Source: a virus. From it: DNA of 53,611 nucleotides. The notes beneath the pieces are model-generated. The model was not told the origin of the DNA and made no database searches. It saw nothing but the letters and a program-made list of their open reading frames with translations. The translations under genes and the position numbers were made by a program. The stretch lies in IMG/VR virus record IMGVR_UViG_3300036861_000061, positions 1 to 53,611 of that record, one strand, 5' to 3'. Below, piece by piece: positions 6,667 through 13,489 of the stretch. How positions within the stretch are numbered: position 1 is the stretch's first letter; the number at the start of each line of letters is the position of its first letter.

Positions 6667-6694
6667 CAGAGTTCTCCCAAGATGAGGCGACGCA

Positions 6695-6904
6695 TTATTT
6701 CTTATCTTTCTTTTGTGATCCGTAAATCATCGGCTTACCACGACCTTGTGTCATTCGCTGAAACATCTCACAACGATCTTGACACCACTTATCATCAATC
6801 CTACGTGGCTTTATATGAATATCTTCATCATATGAAGCAGATCCTACTCCAAGAATTGGTGTTTTATCAAAAAAATCAGAATCAAGTTCTTTAGGCAAAG
6901 CCAT
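6695..6904 (-). CDS. Hypothetical protein, 69 aa
   Basis: This ORF overlaps the end of the previous gene on its strand (stop at 6891). The product has CQDRCEMFQRMTQG and a lysine-rich end (GSQKKDKK). No family is recognised; the coupling and strand agreement support it as real. Confidence 0.6.
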   Translation of the reverse strand: MALPKELDSDFFDKTPILGVGSASYDEDIHIKPRRIDDKWCQDRCEMFQRMTQGRGKPMIYGSQKKDKK

Positions 6905-7238
6905 CCCTCGATGATAGTAGGACCCAATACTTAGACTTACGTCTAATCAGTGTGTATGAAACCATAGGACCGTCAACATCAAAAGTCCATTCAGCACTAT
7001 CATCGTCAATCTTGGTACGCTCTACCCATCCTAGGGTACGAGATTCTTCTGGACGACCGGTGCCCCAAACCTCTTGACCGTCCTTCCGTAGACTAACGTA
7101 CCCAAATCCAGGATGATAGTCCCGATTGAGAGCTACCCTCTCTTCAGATGGCTTAGGTTGTATCCCACAAATGTGGAACCCTGGTCCATGTATAGAAGTT
7201 TCAACTTTCCTTACGACCATATATCGGATCACACCCAT
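6891..7238 (-). CDS. Hypothetical protein, 115 aa
   Basis: A beta-rich 115-residue protein (FGYVSLRKDGQEVW, AEWTFDVDGPMVSYTLI, KYWVLLSS). It overlaps the upstream gene by 38 bases, and an internal ATG at 7220 is a possible start. No family is recognised. Confidence 0.65.
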   Translation of the reverse strand: MGVIRYMVVRKVETSIHGPGFHICGIQPKPSEERVALNRDYHPGFGYVSLRKDGQEVWGTGRPEESRTLGWVERTKIDDDSAEWTFDVDGPMVSYTLIRRKSKYWVLLSSRDGFA

Positions 7239-7749
7239 TCTTCTCTCGAATAGACATTATATATTTCTCTGGCTTCTTCATGTGTTGGAGGGAAACCTCC
7301 AAGAATGATACCATTCGCGGTGTTTCCCCTTCATAGTCAGAGATAATCCTAAATTCAATCTGTCCGGCATCTTCGGAATTACTTCCGACTTGTCCAAGTA
7401 CTCCAAGTCTATGTGCATCGACTTCACGTTCAAGTCCTTCAATAAGTATCCTAATACGTCTTTCATATATATCTCCAACACTCTCTTGACTTGGGCCGTG
7501 CAGTAAACCGTTAATAGGAGACGGTGGAGTGCTCGCCGGCCGTCCGTGGGTGACCCTATCCAGAGAGGCAGCACGTACGTCTGAGAGAGCGTGAGCGTGA
7601 GCTAGTGCAACTGCCAGGCGTTGAGGAAGGGATTGAACTGCCCGCCGCCGCTGGGCCTTGGACTGAACATCACGACGAAAGGCCAGGTGCTGTAATTCGG
7701 CCTCTTCTTTAGCGTTTCTTTCAGCTTGCTTCTTCAAGTTTGAAGCCAC
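7201..7749 (-). CDS. Hypothetical basic helical protein, 182 aa
   Basis: The N-terminal 60 residues are a charged helix (KKQAERNAKEEAELQHLAFRRDVQSK). The middle carries YERRIRILIEGLEREVDAHRLG, a pattern common in small actinophage proteins. The first third is GC-richer than its surroundings. It overlaps both neighbours. The function is unknown. Confidence 0.65.
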   Translation of the reverse strand: MASNLKKQAERNAKEEAELQHLAFRRDVQSKAQRRRAVQSLPQRLAVALAHAHALSDVRAASLDRVTHGRPASTPPSPINGLLHGPSQESVGDIYERRIRILIEGLEREVDAHRLGVLGQVGSNSEDAGQIEFRIISDYEGETPRMVSFLEVSLQHMKKPEKYIMSIREKNGCDPIYGRKES

Positions 7750-8029
7750 GTTCTACATCCCATGGGTGTATAAAGGATTTACCCTCTTGTATTACTAAAT
7801 AATCCTGCGGACGGACACCGGGTTCTAGTTCCGCCATCATAGCTCCTATAAATATTGCACTCGCATGATTGACTGGACCTCCTACCACTCTAGGTATCGC
7901 ATCAGGCTCTATGATAATAGCGTACCAGTCTTTAGGTCCGAATTTTGAAGTAGGATCTATTTCGTCTAGAATTTCGTCTATCTCTTTATCGCTTAAGACT
8001 TGATCCCGATTCCTGCGAAGGATACCCAT
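7721..8029 (-). CDS. Hypothetical protein, 102 aa
   Basis: An acidic N terminus (SDKEIDEILDEIDPTS) is followed by a mixed domain ending FIHPWDVERGFKLEE. It overlaps the gene at 7201 by 29 bases and the small ORF at 7986. No family is recognised. Confidence 0.65.
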   Translation of the reverse strand: MGILRRNRDQVLSDKEIDEILDEIDPTSKFGPKDWYAIIIEPDAIPRVVGGPVNHASAIFIGAMMAELEPGVRPQDYLVIQEGKSFIHPWDVERGFKLEEAS

Positions 8030-8132
8030 GCATCCATCCTTTTACACCATGTTTACGAATTCTACGTGTAGTCTTCTTCGCCGCAGTTGAGCGCCTCATA
8101 CCATAGTAGTATTTAATGGTACCTTTTTTCAT
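7986..8132 (-). CDS. Small basic protein, 48 aa
   Basis: An ATG after GGAGAGAGCGGAG gives MKKGTIKYYYGMRRSTAAKK..., a strongly basic protein (TTRRIRKHGVKGW). It overlaps the 5' end of the next gene by 44 bases in another frame. A nucleic-acid-binding role is plausible from charge only. Confidence 0.5.
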   Translation of the reverse strand: MKKGTIKYYYGMRRSTAAKKTTRRIRKHGVKGWMHGYPSQESGSSLKR

Positions 8133-8235
8133 ATCTCCGCTCTCTCCACCAAGCATACTTTACATACAAAGGCCACAGCGGTCTTAATGGGCCTTTTAAA
8201 GTTGGCATCCATCTCCACATAGGTATCATTTTCAT
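8113..8235 (-). CDS. Small tryptophan-rich protein, 40 aa
   Basis: ORF MKMIPMWRWMPTLKGPLRPL... ends in a basic tail (WWRERRYEKRYH). It starts by ATGA overlap with the ORF at 8232 and overlaps the next by 20 bases. Coupling within a ladder of small ORFs is the evidence. Confidence 0.45.
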   Translation of the reverse strand: MKMIPMWRWMPTLKGPLRPLWPLYVKYAWWRERRYEKRYH

Positions 8236-8306
8236 CTTTTACTCGCGAACCAATAAAAGAAAATAAAGGCTATTACGCCTGGCCCCCAATAACTCCAATA
8301 AATCAT
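8232..8306 (-). CDS. Tiny membrane protein, 24 aa
   Basis: MIYWSYWGPGVIAFIFFYWFASKR is a 24-residue single hydrophobic helix with a basic end. It starts inside the stop of the ORF at 8303 and ends inside the start of the ORF at 8235. It may be a small membrane effector; confidence rests on position and composition. Confidence 0.45.
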   Translation of the reverse strand: MIYWSYWGPGVIAFIFFYWFASKR

Positions 8307-8479
8307 CTATGAGGCTGTCTTAGCTTGTCGTCAGCAGGATACTCTAAAGCTCGATCACACTTCTCTAACACAGAATAGCAAACCTTACAATCCCCGGGAG
8401 CATAATGGACAAACGTTTCCTGTATGTGTTGTATCTCTTCTAAGGAGAAAATAGCATACGGCCCACGATAACCAATCAT
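8303..8479 (-). CDS. Hypothetical protein with CxxC, 58 aa
   Basis: It starts by ATGA overlap with the stop of the gene at 8476 and encodes MIGYRGPYAIFSLEE..., with GDCKVCYSVLEKC. The extended C-x2-C-x6-C pattern suggests a metal site or redox motif. No family is recognised. Confidence 0.55.
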   Translation of the reverse strand: MIGYRGPYAIFSLEEIQHIQETFVHYAPGDCKVCYSVLEKCDRALEYPADDKLRQPHR

Positions 8480-9159
8480 TTAGCCCTCATACTTTCAGGA
8501 ACAAGAGAACCAAAATCAGCAGCTAATGTCTTAAGATGGCTACTAGTTGTATATTGAACACAAGGTATCTCCCAATTCTTAGCCAATTCTTTTACCTTAG
8601 AAACGTTAGTATGGGTAGGAGTTATTAAAACCTCTATTCTCATCCTTTGAACACGCATACCTGAACTATGAGCTTCTATTCTACCCCAACACGTTACTAT
8701 ACCACCAATACTCCCATGGGTAAACATCCCCTCAGGAGAATAATAGCAATATAAACCACATGTACATTCAGGACTAGGGACTAAATGCGACCTACTAGAC
8801 GCATTACATATAGCCTCCATTTCCCTAGTCCATGTAGTATTATAACCTGATGTAAGAGCAAGCGGCGATATTGCTGCCGCCCGTAATTTAGACTCTAACT
8901 CGTGTAAAACACCAATCTGATTCTTGTTCCAAACAGAACGAGCCAGTTCTATAACCTCATAATCAGGAACAAGTTTCCCATCTGACTCCATTTTATATGC
9001 AGCTGGAGTATTAAAATTATATCTCTTAGATTCTATCTCCTTAATTTGTTTTATAATCTTCTTGCTATCCTGTTCTCTAATATTAAAAGCACGAAATCCT
9101 AATACAGGATCTATTAAATCTGGAATTGTTACATGCTTATTCCCAATAGCTCCATCCAC
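8476..9159 (-). CDS. CxCGLY/MRxQ-type protein, paralogue of 9295-9813
   Basis: This 227-residue protein has C-terminal ECTCGLYCYYSPEG, GGIVTCWGRIEAH and GMRVQRMRIEVL. The neighbouring 9295-9813 protein has the same order, so the two are diverged tandem copies. The pattern matches a small actinobacterial family (CxCGIYAY ... GRVxxxGRVxEHxxGxRA) of unknown function. The N-terminal 100 residues (helical, KKIIKQIKEIESKRYNFN) are unique to this copy. Confidence 0.7.
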   Translation of the reverse strand: MDGAIGNKHVTIPDLIDPVLGFRAFNIREQDSKKIIKQIKEIESKRYNFNTPAAYKMESDGKLVPDYEVIELARSVWNKNQIGVLHELESKLRAAAISPLALTSGYNTTWTREMEAICNASSRSHLVPSPECTCGLYCYYSPEGMFTHGSIGGIVTCWGRIEAHSSGMRVQRMRIEVLITPTHTNVSKVKELAKNWEIPCVQYTTSSHLKTLAADFGSLVPESMRAK

Positions 9160-9160
9160 T

Positions 9161-9280
9161 TCAAACTTTCACCGGCTCTTTATCAGGAACAGGCTTCTCA
9201 ATAGGCTTCTCAATGGGAGCAGGAGCAGGAACTTTTAAAGGCTCTACTATTATTGTTTTTGACTTACCTGGCAATGTCAT
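9161..9280 (-). CDS. Proline/lysine-rich peptide, 39 aa
   Basis: MTLPGKSKTIIVEPLKVPAP... with a repeated IEKPIEKPVPDKEPVKV tail. It has a GAGAGG site and lies between the two paralogous genes. The low-complexity Pro/Lys/Glu composition suggests an extended linker-like peptide. Its function is unknown. Confidence 0.5.
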   Translation of the reverse strand: MTLPGKSKTIIVEPLKVPAPAPIEKPIEKPVPDKEPVKV

Positions 9281-9294
9281 TATGCTGTTCCTCT

Positions 9295-9813
9295 CTAAAA
9301 CATTTCTTCATTTTCATTTTTTTGGTTGTATCTCATAGATTGAGGTAACGGAGAACCAAATTCAAGCGCCATTTTCTGTGATATCTTAGAAAATATTGGT
9401 ATATCGCCTATCCAATCTAACTTCTCAAGTCCCTCCCTTGTTATTTTATTATCAGCAGCCAATGCCTCTATTCTCATTTTTTGAGAACGCATACCAGTAG
9501 AATGCACTTGAATCTTACCAGTACACGACACTATACCTATTACCCCATGACCAGCGGAAGGGCAGTTAAAATAACCATATAGTCCACAGTCACATTCCTT
9601 ACCAGGTGGCGTACTAATTACTAACTCTTTATCACTAAAATCAAATCTAACTACTTCAAAGCAACCAAGATCACACTTAGCCTCATTATCACGTTTCCAA
9701 ACGTATTCTATTTGATAAGGAGATACCAAACCATTAATATTTATCCCAAAAATACGAAAACCAATAATAGGCTCTATCAAATCAGGAACTTCAAGATGTT
9801 GATTACCAATCAT
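9295..9813 (-). CDS. CxCGLY/MRxQ-type protein, paralogue of 8476-9159
   Basis: A 172-residue protein with GGGAG ribosome site. Motifs are ECDCGLYGYFNCPS, GIVSCTGKIQVHS and GMRSQKMRIEAL, in the same order as the neighbouring larger gene. Both also share an N-terminal PDLI(D/E)P(I/V)(I/L)GFR segment, so the duplication covers the whole gene. Function is unknown. Confidence 0.7.
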   Translation of the reverse strand: MIGNQHLEVPDLIEPIIGFRIFGININGLVSPYQIEYVWKRDNEAKCDLGCFEVVRFDFSDKELVISTPPGKECDCGLYGYFNCPSAGHGVIGIVSCTGKIQVHSTGMRSQKMRIEALAADNKITREGLEKLDWIGDIPIFSKISQKMALEFGSPLPQSMRYNQKNENEEMF

Positions 9814-9841
9814 ATTAAATTACTCCCTTGCGCCCCCCTCA

Positions 9842-10153
9842 CTAAGCAATTCTAAGCTCTTCATTGAACTCCGCAGGGCCATCCTTCTGCCATTCTCCCG
9901 GTGCAAGTTTACGAGCCATAGGAATACTCAAATCGCGAAATCCTAAAACTGCTGGATACACAGCACGCAATTTCTCACCTTCATAGACTCGAACACACCA
10001 TCCAGTATCATGAACATTGGCAGGATTAACTCCACTAAAAGTAAGACGCCAATTAGCAGGAAGTTCTATAATGAAATCTCCTGAACCATTATGACCCTTA
10101 TTAATAAGATACTGAATGGCGGGCGGATTTTTCATACGTTGACGAGAAGCCAT
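9842..10153 (-). CDS. Hypothetical protein, 103 aa
   Basis: A beta-rich protein (DFIIELPANWRLTFSG, GWCVRVYEGEKLRAVYPAVLGFRD). It abuts the upstream gene by one-base overlap. The pattern of a phenylalanine-rich strand, RVYEG and then VLGFRD may reflect a small barrel. No family is recognised. Confidence 0.65.
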   Translation of the reverse strand: MASRQRMKNPPAIQYLINKGHNGSGDFIIELPANWRLTFSGVNPANVHDTGWCVRVYEGEKLRAVYPAVLGFRDLSIPMARKLAPGEWQKDGPAEFNEELRIA

Positions 10154-10383
10154 CAGTAAGACCTATCAGACTGAACAGCGTTATAGGTGGGTTCTCCACC
10201 ATATTCAACCTGATTAAATTGTGCGGCCTTACAAGGACGAGTCTCAAATCCCACTAGATCAGCATGACCCTTGGCATCCTTCATTTCCATATGTACACGT
10301 TCCATGCTGCTATCTAAGATGGCGCCAGCCCTCCCATAGTTTTCAGCCTCGAATGCCATACGAATAGTAACTACAACTCTCAT
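10153..10383 (-). CDS. Hypothetical protein, 76 aa
   Basis: MRVVVTIRMAFEAENYGRAG begins a small alpha/beta protein. A tiny ORF just upstream (10385-10435, 16 codons, good GGGAGGG site) encodes a similar amphipathic strand, MAVRVSDYMITIHVRD, and may be a leader or a partial duplication. No family is recognised. Confidence 0.6.
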   Translation of the reverse strand: MRVVVTIRMAFEAENYGRAGAILDSSMERVHMEMKDAKGHADLVGFETRPCKAAQFNQVEYGGEPTYNAVQSDRSY

Positions 10384-10425
10384 ATCAATCCCTCACATGG
10401 ATGGTGATCATATAGTCAGAAACCC

Positions 10426-10542
10426 TCACTGCCATCCCTCCCAATTACATTTATCACACCAAGGATGATTAAGATACTTCCAAGGCAACCACTTACCACA
10501 ACCAACACATCTAATTCTCCTATAGTCAGACACATCCTTCAT
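10426..10542 (-). CDS. Small zinc-ribbon protein, 38 aa
   Basis: ORF MKDVSDYRRIRCVGCGKWLP... has RCVGCGKWLP and PWCDKCNWEG, two CxxC pairs spaced as in a zinc ribbon. It starts by ATGA overlap with the stop of the gene at 10539. A DNA/RNA-binding or protein-binding role is inferred from the ribbon alone. Confidence 0.6.
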   Translation of the reverse strand: MKDVSDYRRIRCVGCGKWLPWKYLNHPWCDKCNWEGWQ

Positions 10543-10730
10543 TTCAAAAACATCTTTACTTGATAACCATCATCAGTATACAATTCAGTAGGGTTATAAA
10601 AGTCACTCTCTTCTAAAAGAACGGGTCTACCTCTGAATCCATTTAAATCATTAGGACCTTGATGGATACCTGAATTACAACGATCTTCAGGATCTAATAT
10701 TTGTCCACATAGGTGACACACATATATCAT
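10539..10730 (-). CDS. Small zinc-binding protein, 63 aa
   Basis: MIYVCHLCGQILDPEDRCNSGIH has CxxC followed by C and H, compatible with a zinc knuckle. It lies four bases from the gene at 10734 and overlaps the zinc-ribbon ORF at 10426. Together they form a block of tiny cysteine proteins directly downstream of Ro60. Confidence 0.6.
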   Translation of the reverse strand: MIYVCHLCGQILDPEDRCNSGIHQGPNDLNGFRGRPVLLEESDFYNPTELYTDDGYQVKMFLK

Positions 10731-10733
10731 AAC

Positions 10734-10925
10734 CTATTCCTCAACTTCTTCGATATCGCCTGGCAATACATAATACCTCTCATGTAGCGCCCAATAAAAA
10801 CAGTCAGGATGAGTCCAAAACTGTTGTTGAGGGCGATCACTATCGGGACGAAAAAGACCTACTTCCCATGCCTCTTCCGCATCCATACCCTCATTACAAA
10901 AACAGCATCCAAACTTGATTTCCAT
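10734..10925 (-). CDS. Small cysteine-rich protein, 63 aa
   Basis: MEIKFGCCFCNEGMD ... THPDCFYWALHERYY has CxFC and HxxC, a possible zinc site, and an acidic tail. It starts within the stop codon of the Ro60 gene, so it is co-translated with it and could be a partner. No family is recognised. Confidence 0.6.
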   Translation of the reverse strand: MEIKFGCCFCNEGMDAEEAWEVGLFRPDSDRPQQQFWTHPDCFYWALHERYYVLPGDIEEVEE

Positions 10926-12529
10926 TAGTTCTTACTAAAGTCACTAATAACCTGGGGAACTGCTGTGTCAAATCCAACGACATCAAGCATCCCTGCATCA
11001 TTCGAGTCAGCAATACTGAAACCATTGGAAGTCATTCCAACAACAACCAGCTTAGCATTTATTCCGGTCTGGTTACGGTATTCCTTGAGCGCTTGAGCAG
11101 GATGAATCCTGCCAGCCCACGTTTCACTGTCGGTGTAAATAATGAACGTTTCTATAGCCTGCCAATTACCCATTGCATACTGCTGACCAGCGGCGACGAT
11201 AGGGAGAGAACAATCCGTCCAACCGAAGTTCATACGCCGCGTCTCACGCAATAGGTCGTCTAGACGTTGACGGGCACTGAAGCCAACAACTGTAAGACCT
11301 TCGGTGAAGGCAGTAACCATACACTGAGGTTCTACTGCAACATGCACCATACACATTGCACAAGAACCTTCCGCCGCAGACAACATCGTGCCAGCCAAAG
11401 ACTGACCCATAGAACTACTAACATCAAGTCCTATCAGGGTCCTCTTGTTGGTCGGTTCTACGTTCCCGAAAGCGGTATAAAACGCAGCGTCCAGCGCATC
11501 TACAACCTTTGCGTCCACATTCCAACTTCCCGCCCCGCGATATCCGTGCCCAGCACTGTACGTCCTGAGGGCCATCAATATCTGTATAGGGTGAATTCCC
11601 GACTTCAGAATATGTTCCTTGTTGGACAGTTGGTCGCATACGATCTTCTCCGCATCCGACATAGGGGAAAGAACACCACTCTTGGAAAAATTGCCAAGAT
11701 TACGCACAAGTGCGATCATAGGCATACCATTCTCAAGAAGCTTCATCTGAACTTTAGGACTAGGAAGCATATCGGTACGTAATGCTTCACGCGGAAGGTC
11801 AGGATATTTCTGTAGGATATTTACAGTAGCCTCAGGACTTGTAGCCGCTTGGGCATGCATGAATGCCTCATGTAAGGGATGCAGCTTCCTATCAACATCC
11901 CCAGGACCAAACTGCTCAACAGCAAACCTAAGTATACCGTCCATCACGGGATCATCAGCCTTAGGATGCGCTAAACGTAACACATCCCTGTGGGTATAAC
12001 CCTCACGCTGACGGTATTTGATTACTTGATAAGCAAGCTTGTCAGGTTCTTTCTCAAGATACCAATTAGCTACCGCAGTACGGAGTCCGCGGGACCATCC
12101 TTTGAACTGATGGACGTATCCGAGGAATTGGAAGAGATGGGTTCCGATACGCGCAACCTTAGGAAGCGCATTATACGCTGCCTTGCGAGTCTCATCATCA
12201 CCGGTTCCCACTGCCATAGCAAGTGCAAATAACGCCGGATCATTCTTAGGTGCCCTCTTACTTGCGGATACGTCAACAATCTTCTGCACCGCGCGAGGAC
12301 CATCCTCAGCGATGCACTCCAACGCGCCAGTCGCGTTGTCAACAGTTAACTTGCGCTCGGAGATGTAATAGGTCCCACCTTCCGAACCAAGAATTAAGAA
12401 GCGCTCTAGGCGCGCCCACTTGTCGATCTGCCACACGAAGCCGCCAGCAGAGTTCGGAACTTGCGTAGAACCCGGTATCGCCTGCAATTGCGGCGTCACC
12501 CTAATAGAGAAACCCTTGTATGCACTCAT
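10925..12529 (-). CDS. Ro60/TROVE-domain protein with vWA domain (Rsr-like)
   Basis: This 534-residue protein has the full Ro60 length. Residues 20-360 form the helical-repeat TROVE ring (GGFVWQIDKWARLERFLILG, the GGTYYIS turn, ...GWSRGLRTAVANWY). Residues 363-534 form a von Willebrand A domain with an intact metal site: D369-V-S371-S-S373, T438 and D467. Ro60 proteins bind Y RNAs on the outer ring surface and misfolded RNA ends in the hole, and bacterial homologues act with exoribonucleases in RNA turnover (family knowledge). The start has GGGGAG and overlaps the membrane-protein gene by four bases. Five Y-RNA-like elements lie just upstream on the same strand. Confidence 0.95.
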   Translation of the reverse strand: MSAYKGFSIRVTPQLQAIPGSTQVPNSAGGFVWQIDKWARLERFLILGSEGGTYYISERKLTVDNATGALECIAEDGPRAVQKIVDVSASKRAPKNDPALFALAMAVGTGDDETRKAAYNALPKVARIGTHLFQFLGYVHQFKGWSRGLRTAVANWYLEKEPDKLAYQVIKYRQREGYTHRDVLRLAHPKADDPVMDGILRFAVEQFGPGDVDRKLHPLHEAFMHAQAATSPEATVNILQKYPDLPREALRTDMLPSPKVQMKLLENGMPMIALVRNLGNFSKSGVLSPMSDAEKIVCDQLSNKEHILKSGIHPIQILMALRTYSAGHGYRGAGSWNVDAKVVDALDAAFYTAFGNVEPTNKRTLIGLDVSSSMGQSLAGTMLSAAEGSCAMCMVHVAVEPQCMVTAFTEGLTVVGFSARQRLDDLLRETRRMNFGWTDCSLPIVAAGQQYAMGNWQAIETFIIYTDSETWAGRIHPAQALKEYRNQTGINAKLVVVGMTSNGFSIADSNDAGMLDVVGFDTAVPQVISDFSKN

Positions 12530-12744
12530 TTAAACTCCCCGATACGAGCATTTAGTTCTTTGATACGCTTATTATTCCTGAAAATAGAACGGGAATTACG
12601 TAAAGTAATCACAAACATTATAGCACAAAAAGCAAATGCTAAGGAATTAAGCCAATGACCTTCAATCATAAAAGGCACTTGACTCAACACACATATAGCC
12701 ACCAAAATAGGAGCTATATAAGCAACAACCATACTAAATCTCAT
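12526..12744 (-). CDS. Two-helix membrane protein coupled to Ro60
   Basis: About 72 residues from the ATG at 12744 (SD TGGAGGATG). Helices at about 5-25 (MVVAYIAPILVAICVLSQVPF) and 33-51 (LNSLAFAFCAIMFVITL) are followed by a basic coiled tail (RSIFRNNKRIKELNARIGEFK). Its stop overlaps the Ro60 start, and the Y-RNA-like element 5 ends 18 bases before its ATG. It could tether the ribonucleoprotein to the membrane; this is speculative. Confidence 0.65.
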   Translation of the reverse strand: MRFSMVVAYIAPILVAICVLSQVPFMIEGHWLNSLAFAFCAIMFVITLRNSRSIFRNNKRIKELNARIGEFK

Positions 12745-12762
12745 GACATCCTCCACTTATAA

Positions 12763-12832
12763 AGATACAGATAAATTAATGACTAAGGATATTTATCTTA
12801 AGAGGATAACCCTTTGTCTTCGACCCGTATCT
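12763..12832 (-). ncRNA. Y-RNA-like element 5 (minimal, 70 nt)
   Basis: Read on the minus strand, AGATACGGGT pairs with ATCTGTATCT over ten bases with two G-T pairs. An internal loop CGAA/TTAATT follows, then GACAAAGG with CCTTAGTC (one mismatch), then TTATC/GATAA around the tip. This stem, internal loop, second stem and capped loop match the architecture of Y RNAs that bind Ro60. It has no tRNA-like arms. It lies 18 bases upstream of the membrane protein/Ro60 pair. Confidence 0.75.
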
Positions 12833-12913
12833 AAACTGTCCCCTCAACCCGTCAAGGTTGATATGTTATGGTCCATTACTAAGTGTTCTCAGAGCCATGA
12901 ACCAAGGCTCAGG

Positions 12914-13090
12914 GGGGAAGCTAGGACTTGAACCTAGAACCTTCGGTTCCCTGTAGATAACCCTAACCTATCGACCCGTAACGTTGCGTTTCCCTGCTGC
13001 TTGGCTGAACACCTATTTAATTATATTGTTACGGATAAATTTATTCGGTAGGAATCATAACCAATGCTCTACCAATTGAGCTACTTCCCC
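12914..13090 (-). ncRNA. Y-RNA-like element 4: tRNA cloverleaf with Y stem in place of the anticodon arm
   Basis: On the minus strand the acceptor GGGGAAG/CTTCCCC, D arm GCTCAATTGGTAGAGC, variable hairpin GAACCGAAGGTTC and T arm CTAGGTTCAAGTCCTAG are all tRNA-like. Between D arm and variable hairpin, instead of an anticodon arm, lies CCTACC...AATTTATCCGTAAC, a 44-base loop, then GTTACGGGTCGA...GGTTAGG. GTTACGGGT pairs with ATCCGTAAC, giving the same Y stem as elements 1-3 and 5 but with the two strands in swapped order: a circular permutation. No CCA is encoded. It cannot decode and is best read as a tRNA mimic for Ro60. Confidence 0.7.
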
Positions 13091-13096
13091 CAAGTA

Positions 13097-13249
13097 TTAC
13101 AGCAAGTGCTCAGCACAATACTCAACCAAATGTTCGGCGCACACCCGCAACGGACCACCGCCGCACAACGGATTGCAGAACTGCAGCACTTCGACCACCG
13201 GCCGTCCGCAAGCTGCGTCCCCGACGTACCACCCGCACCCCGCTGCCAT
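13097..13249 (-). CDS. Cysteine-rich zinc-binding protein, 50 aa
   Basis: The ATG at 13249 has GGGGAGG upstream. MAAGCGWYVGDAACGRPVVE... has C5, C14, FCNPLCGG and VCAEH...YCAEH, consistent with a treble-clef or double zinc site. The gene is clearly GC-richer than the flanking Y-RNA elements 3 and 4 that enclose it. Similar C-x8-CGRPV...CxxH proteins occur in actinophages. Function is unknown; co-transcription with the Y RNAs suggests a linked role. Confidence 0.65.
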   Translation of the reverse strand: MAAGCGWYVGDAACGRPVVEVLQFCNPLCGGGPLRVCAEHLVEYCAEHLL

Positions 13250-13269
13250 CGTATACCTCCCCCATGACT

Positions 13270-13379
13270 GAGCAGATAAGTTATTGAAGTGGAATTTGAC
13301 CAGCACCACGCCTAGGTGAGAATCGAACTCACTCGCCTTCTTTTCAATAGAAGATAATCCACATTCATTCGACCCGCTC
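13270..13379 (-). ncRNA. Y-RNA-like element 3 (with T arm)
   Basis: On the minus strand GAGCGGGT pairs with ATCTGCTC, then the CGA / AACTT internal loop. A second stem TGAATGTGGA with TCCACTTCA follows (one bulge). The interior holds TTATCT, the hairpin CTTCT/AGAAG, a perfect T arm GTGAGTTCGATTCTCAC and a further small hairpin CACC/GGTG. The flanking stem sequence differs from that of the other elements but still pairs. Confidence 0.7.
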
Positions 13380-13385
13380 GCTGAT

Positions 13386-13483
13386 TAGACAGATAAGTTA
13401 CTAAACTAGAAATCCCTATTTATAGGGCGACCCCAAGGAACACCTTGGCTGGGGAAGATAATCTAATTTACTCGACCCGTCTA
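13386..13483 (-). ncRNA. Y-RNA-like element 2 (two-hairpin interior)
   Basis: On the minus strand TAGACGGGT pairs with ATCTGTCTA, with CGA opposite AACTT. A second stem TAAATTAGA with TCTAGTTTA (one G-T) follows. The interior has the conserved TTATCT then two hairpins, CCAAGG/CCTTGG and CCCTA/TAGGG. There is no TTCGA T loop, so the tRNA-like part is reduced. Confidence 0.7.
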
Positions 13484-13489
13484 CTACGA

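Noticed and set aside
11267-11782. 171-codon ORF on the + strand opposite Ro60
   Set aside because: It is antisense to a complete TROVE/vWA gene, has a basic low-complexity translation and no ribosome site.
12833-12913. Sixth Y-RNA element between elements 4 and 5
   Set aside because: ATATCAACC...GGGTTGA forms only a short hairpin, and the second stem and TTATCT motif are missing; it is more likely a terminator or processing hairpin, as is GAGCC/GGCTC just before it.
12914-13090. Group I intron in a tRNA gene
   Set aside because: The insert interrupts an otherwise good tRNA, but no P3-P8 core was visible, and the insert matches the Y-RNA stem motifs of four neighbouring elements.
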